Assembly: GCA_910585235.1 (NCBI GenBank) | Contig: CAJUCM010000001.1 | Coordinates: 1-64,000 of the forward strand | Length of the DNA stretch: 64,000 nt | Source of the DNA: an uncultured Christensenella sp. | Lineage (GTDB): Bacteria; Bacillota; Clostridia; Christensenellales; Borkfalkiaceae | Direction: 5' to 3' | Shown: piece by piece, positions 9,309 to 16,367 of the stretch | Layout: each line of letters begins with the position of its first letter | How positions within the stretch are numbered: the first letter of the stretch is position 1 | Translations under genes and position numbers: made by a program | Notes under the pieces: generated by a model | Database searches by the model: none | The model's input: the letters and a program-made list of their open reading frames with translations, nothing else | Told to the model about the DNA's origin: nothing

Positions 9309-9389
9309 AAAAAAAAGTCCGATTGTTTCACATAAACCGCTGAAAAATAAAAAGCGGTCGAAAAAAGAATGTGAAAACACAATCGGATC
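9309..9389 (-). terminator. Intrinsic-terminator-like hairpin inside the operon leader
   Basis: On the minus strand TCCGATTGTG-TTTTCACAT pairs with ATGTGAAACAATCGGA, enclosing a second stem (ACCGC/GCGGT), and is followed by C and eight Ts. It lies downstream of the promoter at 9437-9465 and upstream of the binding-protein gene with no gene between them. This is the layout of an attenuator, or of a short stand-alone RNA. Confidence 0.65.
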
Positions 9390-9436
9390 AATCCATATTA
9401 TGACTCCCCCCGTCGTCATTTTTTTGTACTGCAAAC

Positions 9437-9465
9437 AATATAACACAGTCGCGGGGCTTTGTCAA
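9437..9465 (-). promoter_or_regulatory. Promoter of the binding-protein/GH43 operon
   Basis: Minus-strand TTGACA (9460-9465), 17-base spacer, TATATT (9437-9442). The predicted start near 9430 gives a leader of about 265 bases. The 9466-9572 stretch upstream is AT-rich with no gene that I can support. Confidence 0.8.
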
Positions 9466-9572
9466 CGGGCTTTTGGAAATTTTTTCTGTGAAATTTTCAT
9501 CCTTTTAACGTTTTTTTGCACTTTTTCATCATATTTCGTCAATTTAGCGCACATGAAAGCCAATCATGGCAT

Positions 9573-9604
9573 AAAAAAACCGCGGCGCTTTTCGGCGCCG
9601 CGGA
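9573..9604 (-). terminator. Terminator of the parA-parB unit
   Basis: CCGCGGCGC and GCGCCGCGG arms, followed on the minus strand by seven Ts, lie 12 bases past the parB stop. Confidence 0.9.
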
Positions 9605-9615
9605 AGTGAATCATT

Positions 9616-10497
9616 TTATTGTCTCTCGATAATATCAAGGATTTCGCTCAGACGGTCAAGGTCGTCGCGGGAATAATAATCGATATAAATTCTGCCCTTT
9701 TTGTCCGTGCCGATGAGCGAAACTTTCGTCTTGAACGCCATTCTCAACCGCTCGACAAGGTGTTTGAGTTCCGCGCTCTGGAACGCATTCTTCCGCTCCT
9801 TTTCCTTGGCAAGAACTTCGGGCGGATTCAGGTACTGTTTCACGGCGCGTTCCGCTTCGCGCACCGACCAGCCGTTTTTCACGCATTCCGCCGCGATCGC
9901 GGACTGCTCCTCTTTGGGAACGGGCACGAGCGTTCTTGCGTGTCCGGAGGAAAGTTTCCCCTCTCTCACGAGCGTAATGACCGCCTCGTCGAGCGTTAAA
10001 AGCCTGAGCGTATTTGCGATCGCGGGGCGGGATTTGCCGAGCCGTTCCGCAAGCACCTCCTGCGTGAGCTTATACTCCTCCATGAGCTTCTTCATTCCCC
10101 ACGCCGCTTCGATCGGATTCAAGTCCTCTCTTTGCAGGTTTTCGATGAGCGAAATCTCCTGAATCTCTTTTTCCGAATAGTCCTTGACGATCACGGGAAC
10201 TTTTTCAAGTTCCGCCATCTTTGCCGCACGGTAACGCCGTTCGCCCGCGATGATCATGTATCCGCCGTCCCGTTTCGTGACGACGATCGGGTTGATGATG
10301 CCGTGCTCCTTGATGGAATTCATGAGATCGTACATGGCGTTCTCGTCGAATTCCTTTCTCGGCTGGTCGGGATTAGGGAACAGTTCCGCCGTGGGAATTT
10401 CCTTTACCCCTCCGCTCTCCGAAGTCTGTGCGTTTTCATAAGCCTCTTCCGTATCGCTGAACAACACGGAAAGCCCTTTTCCGAGTCCCTTTGCCAT
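9616..10497 (-). CDS. parB: Chromosome-partitioning protein ParB/Spo0J
   Basis: A 293-residue CTP-dependent DNA clamp that loads at parS sites and recruits SMC near the origin. The N-terminal MAKGLGKGLSVLF motif is the ParA-contact region. The nuclease-fold domain has the CTP-binding box GERRYRA at about 105-111, preceded by NPDQPRKEF and ENLQREDLNPIEAA. A helix-turn-helix (LTQEVLAERLGKSRPAIAN) follows, then a C-terminal dimer domain. It lies three bases past parA in the same direction. Two matching parS sites occur about 3 kb away at 13524 and 13567, supporting a Spo0J-type chromosomal system near oriC. Confidence 0.96.
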   Translation of the reverse strand: MAKGLGKGLSVLFSDTEEAYENAQTSESGGVKEIPTAELFPNPDQPRKEFDENAMYDLMNSIKEHGIINPIVVTKRDGGYMIIAGERRYRAAKMAELEKVPVIVKDYSEKEIQEISLIENLQREDLNPIEAAWGMKKLMEEYKLTQEVLAERLGKSRPAIANTLRLLTLDEAVITLVREGKLSSGHARTLVPVPKEEQSAIAAECVKNGWSVREAERAVKQYLNPPEVLAKEKERKNAFQSAELKHLVERLRMAFKTKVSLIGTDKKGRIYIDYYSRDDLDRLSEILDIIERQ

Positions 10498-10500
10498 TCG

Positions 10501-11271
10501 TTATTCTCCCTCGCTTTTTTTCAAAAATTCTTCCGTAAGCGCCGCATACGCGCGCGCGCCCATACATTTGGAATCGTGTAGGATAATCGGTTTTCCGTGG
10601 CTCGGCGCTTCGGATAAGCGCACGTTGCGCGGAATAACGATCTCATACAGTTTCTTGGTAAAAAACTTCTTAATCTCCGCCGCGATCTGCTTGCTGATGA
10701 GCGATCTTCCGTCGTACATTGTCAGAACGACGCCCTCGACTTTGAGATTTTTGTTAAGATGTTGACGAACCAATGCAATCGTGTTCATGAGCTGGGAAAG
10801 CCCCTCCAAAGCGTAGTATTCGCTCTGGATCGGAACGATCACGCTGTCCGCCGCGGCAAGCGCGTTGATCGTCAGAAGTCCCAGTGACGGCGGGCAGTCG
10901 ATCAGAAGAAAATCATAGTTCTTTTTCACCTTTTCGAGAGCGGTTTTCAAAACTTTTTCCCGCTGTTTTTTATAAACAAGCTCGACTTCCGCACCCGCCA
11001 GATCGATATTGGCGGGAAGAATATCCAACCCCTCGATCTCGGTCGGAAGAATGTTGTCCTTGACTTCCTCTTCGTCTATGATGACGTTATAGCTGGACTT
11101 TTTCAACGTACTTTTGGAAAAGCCCAGTCCCGTCGTCGCATTCCCCTGCGGATCGAGGTCGATGATCAGAACCTTTTTGTGCGCGTTCGCGATATAAGCC
11201 GCCATGTTCACGCAGGTCGTCGTCTTTCCCACGCCGCCTTTCTGGTTGGAAAAGGAAATGATTTTTCCCAT
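10501..11271 (-). CDS. parA: Chromosome-partitioning ATPase ParA/Soj
   Basis: A 256-residue deviant-Walker ATPase. The P-loop KGGVGKTT with its signature early lysine is at about residues 10-18, followed by DLDPQGNATTG and DCPPSLGLLT. It works with ParB in origin segregation and, in relatives, regulates DnaA. The start at MGKIISFSNQ has GAGGTGA upstream. It is the first gene of the par pair and lies 13 bases downstream of ftsH, so it may be co-transcribed with it. Confidence 0.96.
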   Translation of the reverse strand: MGKIISFSNQKGGVGKTTTCVNMAAYIANAHKKVLIIDLDPQGNATTGLGFSKSTLKKSSYNVIIDEEEVKDNILPTEIEGLDILPANIDLAGAEVELVYKKQREKVLKTALEKVKKNYDFLLIDCPPSLGLLTINALAAADSVIVPIQSEYYALEGLSQLMNTIALVRQHLNKNLKVEGVVLTMYDGRSLISKQIAAEIKKFFTKKLYEIVIPRNVRLSEAPSHGKPIILHDSKCMGARAYAALTEEFLKKSEGE

Positions 11272-11284
11272 ATTCTCACCTCGA

Positions 11285-13324
11285 TTATTCGTCTTTATCC
11301 GCGTCGCCGCCGTTCGTGCCGCCTTCCCGATCTACGCCCTTGTTTTTGCCCGTTTTCGTCTTAGAAGCCTCTTTTTCGGGCTTTTGCGCGGGCTCGGAAA
11401 CGGGCTCTTCCGCATTTTTCCGATTCAGGCTCTCCACTGCGGCTCCCGCAGGCGTCTTTCCGAAAGGTCGGTCGGGCATTCCCTTGTCGTGCTTTTCCAT
11501 ATATTCGAGAACTTCTTTATAGCTCTTTCCGCTCATGAGCAGATCGACTTCGTCCGTATAGATGGTTTCACGTTCCACAAGCACGCGCGCCATGTTATCG
11601 AGCACCTCGCGGTTTTCGGAAAGGAGCTTCTTCGCGCGCTCGTACTGGGTCATGATGATCTTCTTAACCTCTTCGTCGATGACGCCCGCCGTCTCCTCCG
11701 AATAGATATTGCGCTCCTCGTAATCTCTGCCGAGGAATACGGGTCCGCTGCTGCCGTAGGCGATCGGTCCCAGGCGTTCGCTCATACCCCATTCCGTGAC
11801 CATTCTGCGCGCCTCTTTCGTGGCGACCTGAATATCGTTGGAAGCCCCCGCAGAGACGTCGTGAACAACGAGTTCTTCCGCAACTCTTCCGCCGAGCGTC
11901 ATACAGATGTCATCGTTAAGTTTATTAACAGTATCGCGTCTGTCGTCCGTTTCGGGACGGGTCAGCGTGTAGCCCGCAGCCATCCCGCGCGGGATGATCG
12001 AAACTTCCTGTACGTCCTCGCAGTTCTTGCACAGCTTTGCGAGGATCGCGTGACCGGATTCGTGATACGCGGTATTCTTTTTGTCCAGCTCGCTGACGAC
12101 ACGGCTCTTCTTCTGCGGTCCCATGATAACTTTATTGATTCCCTCATAGAGATCAAGGTTTGTAATGGCGGGTCTGCCCGCACGCGCCGCCAGAATCGCC
12201 GCTTCATTCAAAAGGTTTGCAAGGTCCGCCCCCGAAAAGCCGCTCGTAATACGGGCGACGACTTTGAAATTGACTTCGGGAGCCAAAGGTTTGTTGCGCG
12301 CGTGCACTTTAAGAATTTGTTCTCTCCCCTTAACATCGGGGAGATTGACATAGACCTGTCTGTCAAAGCGCCCAGGACGAAGCAATGCGCTATCCAAAAT
12401 ATCCGCACGGTTGGTCGCCGCCATGACGATAACGCCCTCGTTGGACTCAAATCCGTCCATCTGAACGAGGATCTGGTTTAAGGTCTGCTCGCGCTCGTCG
12501 TGTCCACCCCCAAGCCCTGCGCCGCGCTGACGCCCTACCGCATCAATTTCGTCGATAAAGATAATGCAGGGCTGATTTCTCTTCGCCATATCAAAGAGAT
12601 CGCGTACACGAGAGGCACCAACGCCGACGTACATCTCAACGAAGTCCGAACCGCTGACCGAGAAGAACGGAACGCCCGCTTCCCCCGCAACCGCCTTCGC
12701 AAACAAAGTTTTACCCGTTCCGGGAGGGCCTACAAGAAGCACGCCCTTGGGGATCTTGGCTCCGAGATTGGAGAACTTTTTCGGATTCTTCAAAAACTCT
12801 ACGATCTCCGCAAGCTCTTCCTTTTCCTCTTCGGCACCCGCAACATCGGAGAACCGCACTTTCAGATTCGTCGTAACCTTCGCTTTCGTCTTTCCGAAGC
12901 TCATTGCCTTGGTTCCACCCCCGCTTGTCGCGCGGAGAACCATAAAAAACGCAATGACGCCGATCACCAATACGCCGATATATATAATATTCGTCCAATT
13001 GGTGCCCCCGTTGGGGTCGGCTTTGTTATAGGATTCAATTTTACCGTTGTTCTTCCAGGTTTCAAGGTCATTATTAAGCGCGCTTTCGTCATAATAATTT
13101 GATACGACCGCCCAGCGATAATCGTTTTTATCGCGGTAATAACCCGTAAGCGTATAGCCGTCAACTTCGAGTTCCTTAAACTCCCCTTTCTCGATTGCCT
13201 CGATAAACTCTGAGGTATCGAGGTGCTTGCTGCCCCTGATCTGGGAAGTAATCAGAAAGTATGCTCCGATCCCCAGAACCGCCACCAGCACGACGGAGAG
13301 TATTATTTTGATTGTTTTGCTCAA
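11285..13324 (-). CDS. ftsH: ATP-dependent zinc metalloprotease FtsH
   Basis: A 679-residue membrane-anchored AAA+ protease. Two N-terminal helices (about 7-26 and 112-130) flank an extracytoplasmic domain. The AAA+ module has Walker A GPPGTGKT and Walker B IIFIDEIDAVG, and the protease has the zinc site HESGH. The C-terminal 60 residues are a low-complexity charged tail. The start codon is TTG (MSKTIKII), seven bases after AAAGGAG, so an ATG-only gene caller would miss it. FtsH degrades misfolded membrane proteins and regulators. It has its own promoter at 13386-13414. Confidence 0.96.
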   Translation of the reverse strand: MSKTIKIILSVVLVAVLGIGAYFLITSQIRGSKHLDTSEFIEAIEKGEFKELEVDGYTLTGYYRDKNDYRWAVVSNYYDESALNNDLETWKNNGKIESYNKADPNGGTNWTNIIYIGVLVIGVIAFFMVLRATSGGGTKAMSFGKTKAKVTTNLKVRFSDVAGAEEEKEELAEIVEFLKNPKKFSNLGAKIPKGVLLVGPPGTGKTLFAKAVAGEAGVPFFSVSGSDFVEMYVGVGASRVRDLFDMAKRNQPCIIFIDEIDAVGRQRGAGLGGGHDEREQTLNQILVQMDGFESNEGVIVMAATNRADILDSALLRPGRFDRQVYVNLPDVKGREQILKVHARNKPLAPEVNFKVVARITSGFSGADLANLLNEAAILAARAGRPAITNLDLYEGINKVIMGPQKKSRVVSELDKKNTAYHESGHAILAKLCKNCEDVQEVSIIPRGMAAGYTLTRPETDDRRDTVNKLNDDICMTLGGRVAEELVVHDVSAGASNDIQVATKEARRMVTEWGMSERLGPIAYGSSGPVFLGRDYEERNIYSEETAGVIDEEVKKIIMTQYERAKKLLSENREVLDNMARVLVERETIYTDEVDLLMSGKSYKEVLEYMEKHDKGMPDRPFGKTPAGAAVESLNRKNAEEPVSEPAQKPEKEASKTKTGKNKGVDREGGTNGGDADKDE

Positions 13325-13385
13325 ATTCCGTCTCCTTTGAAATTATTTTATTCCGCATTTCAGTATGCGTGAATTTTCGTGTATC

Positions 13386-13414
13386 ATTGTATCATAGAAA
13401 TATGATTTTTGCAA
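13386..13414 (-). promoter_or_regulatory. ftsH promoter
   Basis: Minus-strand TTGCAA (13409-13414), 17-base spacer, TACAAT (13386-13391). The leader contains a short CGCAT/ATGCG hairpin before the ribosome site. Confidence 0.65.
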
Positions 13415-13523
13415 GTAAAATTTTCCAATTTGTCTTAAATTTTCATAAATTATCACTTTTCAAGCACAAAACCCCCTAAAAACGGGTAAAAACGCCTGTT
13501 ATGGGGCTTATTTTACCTAAAAA

Positions 13524-13539
13524 TGTTTCATGTGAAACA
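13524..13539. other. parS site, one mismatch
   Basis: TGTTTCATGTGAAACA, one base from the consensus TGTTTCACGTGAAACA bound by ParB/Spo0J. It lies in the gap between ftsH and the CvpA-like gene. Confidence 0.9.
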
Positions 13540-13566
13540 CTTCGGGAAATTTTTTCATAAAAATAA

Positions 13567-13582
13567 TGTTTCACGTGAAACA
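13567..13582. other. parS site, perfect
   Basis: TGTTTCACGTGAAACA, an exact match to the bacterial parS consensus, 27 bases from the first site. It is the loading site for the ParB encoded at 9616-10497. Confidence 0.96.
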
Positions 13583-13612
13583 TTGAACGCAAAATTTTAT
13601 ATGCCGCGTGAA

Positions 13613-13650
13613 AGAAAAATATCCCCCAGCGGGGAACCACCGGGAGATAA
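13613..13650 (-). terminator. Terminator of the CvpA-like gene
   Basis: On the minus strand TATCTCCCGGTGG pairs with CCGCTGGGGGATA (G-U pairs allowed) around TTCC, followed by TTTTTC. It lies eight bases past the stop. Confidence 0.8.
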
Positions 13651-13657
13651 AACTCTA

Positions 13658-14200
13658 TTATAAATGGAAATTCATGTGTGTGGCATCGATAAACCACTGT
13701 GAATCAAAGATCGCCCCGACAACACCGCTGGAAGAGAAAAATCCGTGAAGGGAATCGCTCGGAATCCACCGCATGATTGCAAGCAAAACGAAAATCAAAA
13801 TAAATGCTTTGAATGCGCCGAGGATTCCGCCGAGGATCATATTGACGACTCTGACGGGCGCAACGCTGTCCACGATGGCGCTACCGACACTGCCGAGAAG
13901 CCAACAACCGAGTTTCACAATGATCAGAAGAAGAATGAAACTGAGTGCGACCATGATCCATTCGCCGAACGGTTCTCCGATCGCATTGTTGATCGCCGTC
14001 GTTGCCCCGAAGCTCCGCTCCAACGACGCCTGCATGGCAACGCAGAAGGTGACGGCAACGATAACGGAAAATATTGTTCCGGCAATTTTACAGATGCCTT
14101 TGATAAAACCGCGTTTTACGCCGAGCAATATTCCGATTATGATAATGGCGAAGAAAAGGACGTCTACGACCCAGGCTCCCGCCGCCAAAAGTGAATTCAT
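13658..14200 (-). CDS. CvpA-family membrane protein
   Basis: A 180-residue protein with four hydrophobic segments: about 12-32, 38-58, 85-110 and 130-155. The LGVKRGFIKGICKIAG stretch between helices 1 and 2 matches the CvpA (colicin V production) family pattern of a glycine-rich turn followed by KG. CvpA-like proteins are poorly understood; roles in envelope stress and cell division have been proposed. The start at MNSLLAAG has GGAGGA just upstream; the longer ORF to 14236 overlaps the promoter. It is monocistronic, with a consensus promoter at 14225-14253 and a terminator downstream. Confidence 0.75.
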   Translation of the reverse strand: MNSLLAAGAWVVDVLFFAIIIIGILLGVKRGFIKGICKIAGTIFSVIVAVTFCVAMQASLERSFGATTAINNAIGEPFGEWIMVALSFILLLIIVKLGCWLLGSVGSAIVDSVAPVRVVNMILGGILGAFKAFILIFVLLAIMRWIPSDSLHGFFSSSGVVGAIFDSQWFIDATHMNFHL

Positions 14201-14224
14201 GCTTCCTCCAAACAAAGTAGGGTT

Positions 14225-14253
14225 ATTATAACACATTTGAACCGATTTGTCAA
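14225..14253 (-). promoter_or_regulatory. Promoter of the CvpA-like gene
   Basis: TTGACA (14248-14253), 17-base spacer, TATAAT (14225-14230): a full consensus match on the minus strand, 25 bases before the start codon. Confidence 0.85.
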
Positions 14254-14309
14254 AGATTGTATAAAACGAATTGATTTCGGCGACAATCTATTCAGTTTCA
14301 GGAGTGATT

Positions 14310-14858
14310 ATGGAGTATTCTTTTCATTTTTATAACGGTATGGCGGAAACGGGCATTTTAACGGCGCTGAACGGATTTTCGCAAAACTTTACCTCTGCGC
14401 CCGTCATTTTATGTATCGGAAGCGATCTTGCGATCGGCGACAGTCTCGGTCCGATCGTCGGCACTATGCTGAAAAGAAAGGGGTTTTGCGGTTCGCTTTA
14501 CGGAACTCTGAAAAATCCCGTAACGGCAAAAGAAGTTAAATATCTTAACGAATTTTTGAAAAAAACGCACCCGAACGCACCGGTGATCGCCATCGACGCG
14601 GCGGTAGGGGACGATTCGGACGTCGGGCTCATCAAAGTTACCGACGGAGCGTTAAAACCGGGATCGGGCGCGAATAAAAAACTCGGAAAGGTAGGGGACG
14701 TCTCCATTTTGGGGATCGTTGCGGGTAAAACGGCGTTTTCCTACTCCGTTCTGAATTTAACGCGGTTAAATCTTGTGTACGGCATGGCGGAGGCGATTTC
14801 CGACGCGATCTCTTCCTGCTGTTTTAATGAAACAAGTCAGTTCAGAATGAACGCCTGA
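14310..14858 (+). CDS. yyaC: Spore protease-like protein YyaC
   Basis: A 182-residue member of the YyaC/DUF1256 family, related in fold to the spore protease GPR. The family core is visible: VILCIGSDLAIGDSLGPIVG, then YGTLKNPVTAKEV, IAIDAAVGD and the glycine-rich GALKPGSGANKKLGKVGD. In spore formers YyaC is a sporulation-specific protein, and yyaC lies next to soj/spo0J in Bacillus subtilis, as it does near parAB here. The start at MEYSFHF follows CAGGAG; the longer ORF from 14271 lacks a ribosome site. It suggests a spore-forming ancestry, though whether this organism sporulates cannot be told from one gene. Confidence 0.88.
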   Translation: MEYSFHFYNGMAETGILTALNGFSQNFTSAPVILCIGSDLAIGDSLGPIVGTMLKRKGFCGSLYGTLKNPVTAKEVKYLNEFLKKTHPNAPVIAIDAAVGDDSDVGLIKVTDGALKPGSGANKKLGKVGDVSILGIVAGKTAFSYSVLNLTRLNLVYGMAEAISDAISSCCFNETSQFRMNA

Positions 14859-14905
14859 CTGCGCTCTATCCGATAGTTTATTTACTAAATTAAATGATAT
14901 TTCGG

Positions 14906-14934
14906 TTGACAAATAAAACAAAAGAGCGTAAAAT
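14906..14934 (+). promoter_or_regulatory. Promoter of the 80-residue protein gene
   Basis: TTGACA (14906-14911), 17-base spacer, TAAAAT (14929-14934), followed by AAGGAG before the ATG at 14964. Confidence 0.85.
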
Positions 14935-14963
14935 AATAGAAAAATTAACAAGGAGTCACTGAA

Positions 14964-15206
14964 ATGGTAAAAACTGTCAAAGGCAAGACCAAAACTACCG
15001 TGTACGATACTATGACCGCATCGATCGTAAAAAAGGTCACGAGCGGTGAATGGGGCGATCCCGCAGGGTTTGAAACGACGCTGTACGTCACCGAAGCGGG
15101 GGACTACTTCCTCTATACCTACGGCGGAGCGGAATCCCCTTACGCAAAGGAGACGATCACCGCTTACACAAAGGCGAAAGCGGAAGCCTGGCTGAAAAAC
15201 AACTAA
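14964..15206 (+). CDS. Conserved-looking small protein, function unknown
   Basis: An 80-residue soluble protein, rich in Thr, Lys and Tyr, with a central GDPAGFETTLYVTEAGDYFLY segment that looks like a beta-hairpin and a helical C-terminus (AKAEAWLKNN). It has a near-consensus promoter, an AAGGAG site and its own terminator at 15234, so it is a complete independent gene and probably well expressed. It contains no membrane segment or signal peptide. I do not recognise the family with certainty and assign no function. Confidence 0.8.
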   Translation: MVKTVKGKTKTTVYDTMTASIVKKVTSGEWGDPAGFETTLYVTEAGDYFLYTYGGAESPYAKETITAYTKAKAEAWLKNN

Positions 15207-15233
15207 GAAAATTTTGGAAAAGCCGGAAACCCT

Positions 15234-15265
15234 AAAAAGCGTGGCAAAAATGCCACGCTTTTTTC
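15234..15265 (+). terminator. Terminator of the 80-residue protein gene
   Basis: GCGTGGCA (15239-15246) and TGCCACGC (15251-15258) around four As, followed by six Ts. The stretch 15266-15427 beyond it holds no gene that I can support. Confidence 0.92.
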
Positions 15266-15427
15266 TATATCGATTCCGTTAAAATTCAGATAATCTTTTA
15301 TGATCATTTCCACTTGCCCAAATGTATCTGTTTGTCAATATCCGCGTAAAAATCCATCACAATACCTTCTCCGTTTTGTTCACAATTATATCGTATTTAC
15401 CGAACAAAATGCAAGTATTTATTCATC

Positions 15428-15456
15428 AAAAAAAAAGCGCCCGTGCGGGCGCTTTT
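15428..15456 (-). terminator. Terminator of the rpmH-jag operon
   Basis: GCGCCC/GGGCGC arms around GTGC, followed on the minus strand by nine Ts, 11 bases past the jag stop. Confidence 0.9.
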
Positions 15457-15466
15457 ACCGATGCGT

Positions 15467-16348
15467 TTATTCTTCGTTGTTTTCTTCGTCGCGGGAATTG
15501 CCGAGGTAACTGCCGAAAAATCTCTGATAGGAGGAATTGCGGTTCAGGCTCGTACCGGACGACTGCGGGGTCTCCTCTTTGGGGAGAGGACGCTTGGGAT
15601 AGGGCTTGCTTCCGTTTCTGTCCCTGTTGTTGTAGCGATTGTTTCCGCCGCGGTCCCCGCGATTGTCTCTGCCGCCGTGACGGTTCTTATCGTAACGAAT
15701 GTTTTTCGGCGTGATCACGACAAAGCGGGCGGGTTCGTTCCCTTCGCTGTGGGTCGTCACGTCGGGATTGTTCATGAGAGCCGCATGCACGATCCTGCGT
15801 TCGTAGGGGTTCATGGGTTCGAGGCGGACTTTTTTGCCGAGTCGCACCGCTTTGGCGGCAAACTTCTCGGCGACGCGCTGCAAGGTCTCCTCGCGGTGTT
15901 CACGGTAGTTCTCAAAGTCAACGACAACGCGTTTATAGTTCTTTCTGCCCGTGTTTGCGACCGCGCCCGCAAGCGTCTGCATGGCGTCGATCATTTCGCC
16001 CCTGCGCCCGATGATGCCCTTTGAGGACTCCGCCTGCAAATTGATGATAATTTTTTCGTCCTCGCTTTCAAGAACGGGTTCGACTTCTTCGCCGAGCTGT
16101 TGAAAGAGCCCCTGCAAGAACGCCACGGCGCGCGCGCCGTCCGACGAGGAACTCTCCGAAGAAGAGGGGACTTCTTTTTCTTTGACGGTCAGTTTTACTT
16201 CCGCGGGAACGGATTTCCCGATACGGCGGGCTTTTCCCTCTTCCAGAATCTCGATTTCGACTTCCTCTTTGGAAACGCCGAGTTGTTTCAATCCTTCTTC
16301 GATTGCTTCTTCCACCGTCTTGCCGGTACAATTAAGTGATTTTTCCAT
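15467..16348 (-). CDS. jag: RNA-binding protein Jag/KhpB (EloR)
   Basis: A 293-residue protein with the standard three-part layout: an N-terminal Jag domain (about 1-55, with VEEAIEEGLKQLGVSKEEVEIEILEE), a linker rich in Ser and Glu, a KH-like domain (about 85-160, with IIGRRGEMIDAMQTL) and an R3H domain (about 165-225, with LEPMNPYERRIVHAALM). A Gly/Arg/Asn-rich C-terminal tail of about 70 residues follows. Jag binds RNA and is tied to control of cell elongation in firmicutes. It lies 19 bases downstream of yidC, the usual neighbour, and ends the rpmH-rnpA-yidD-yidC-jag operon. Confidence 0.93.
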   Translation of the reverse strand: MEKSLNCTGKTVEEAIEEGLKQLGVSKEEVEIEILEEGKARRIGKSVPAEVKLTVKEKEVPSSSESSSSDGARAVAFLQGLFQQLGEEVEPVLESEDEKIIINLQAESSKGIIGRRGEMIDAMQTLAGAVANTGRKNYKRVVVDFENYREHREETLQRVAEKFAAKAVRLGKKVRLEPMNPYERRIVHAALMNNPDVTTHSEGNEPARFVVITPKNIRYDKNRHGGRDNRGDRGGNNRYNNRDRNGSKPYPKRPLPKEETPQSSGTSLNRNSSYQRFFGSYLGNSRDEENNEE

Positions 16349-16367
16349 GATATTTGCTCCGATGTTA

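Noticed and set aside
13346..13366. Thirteen-base match between the ftsH leader and the dinB-like start region (TCACGCATACTGA)
   Set aside because: A match of this length is expected by chance somewhere in 64 kb on both strands. I do not treat it as a shared operator.
15266..15427. Short open frames between two terminators
   Set aside because: They have no ribosome sites or plausible protein features. I see nothing functional in this gap.
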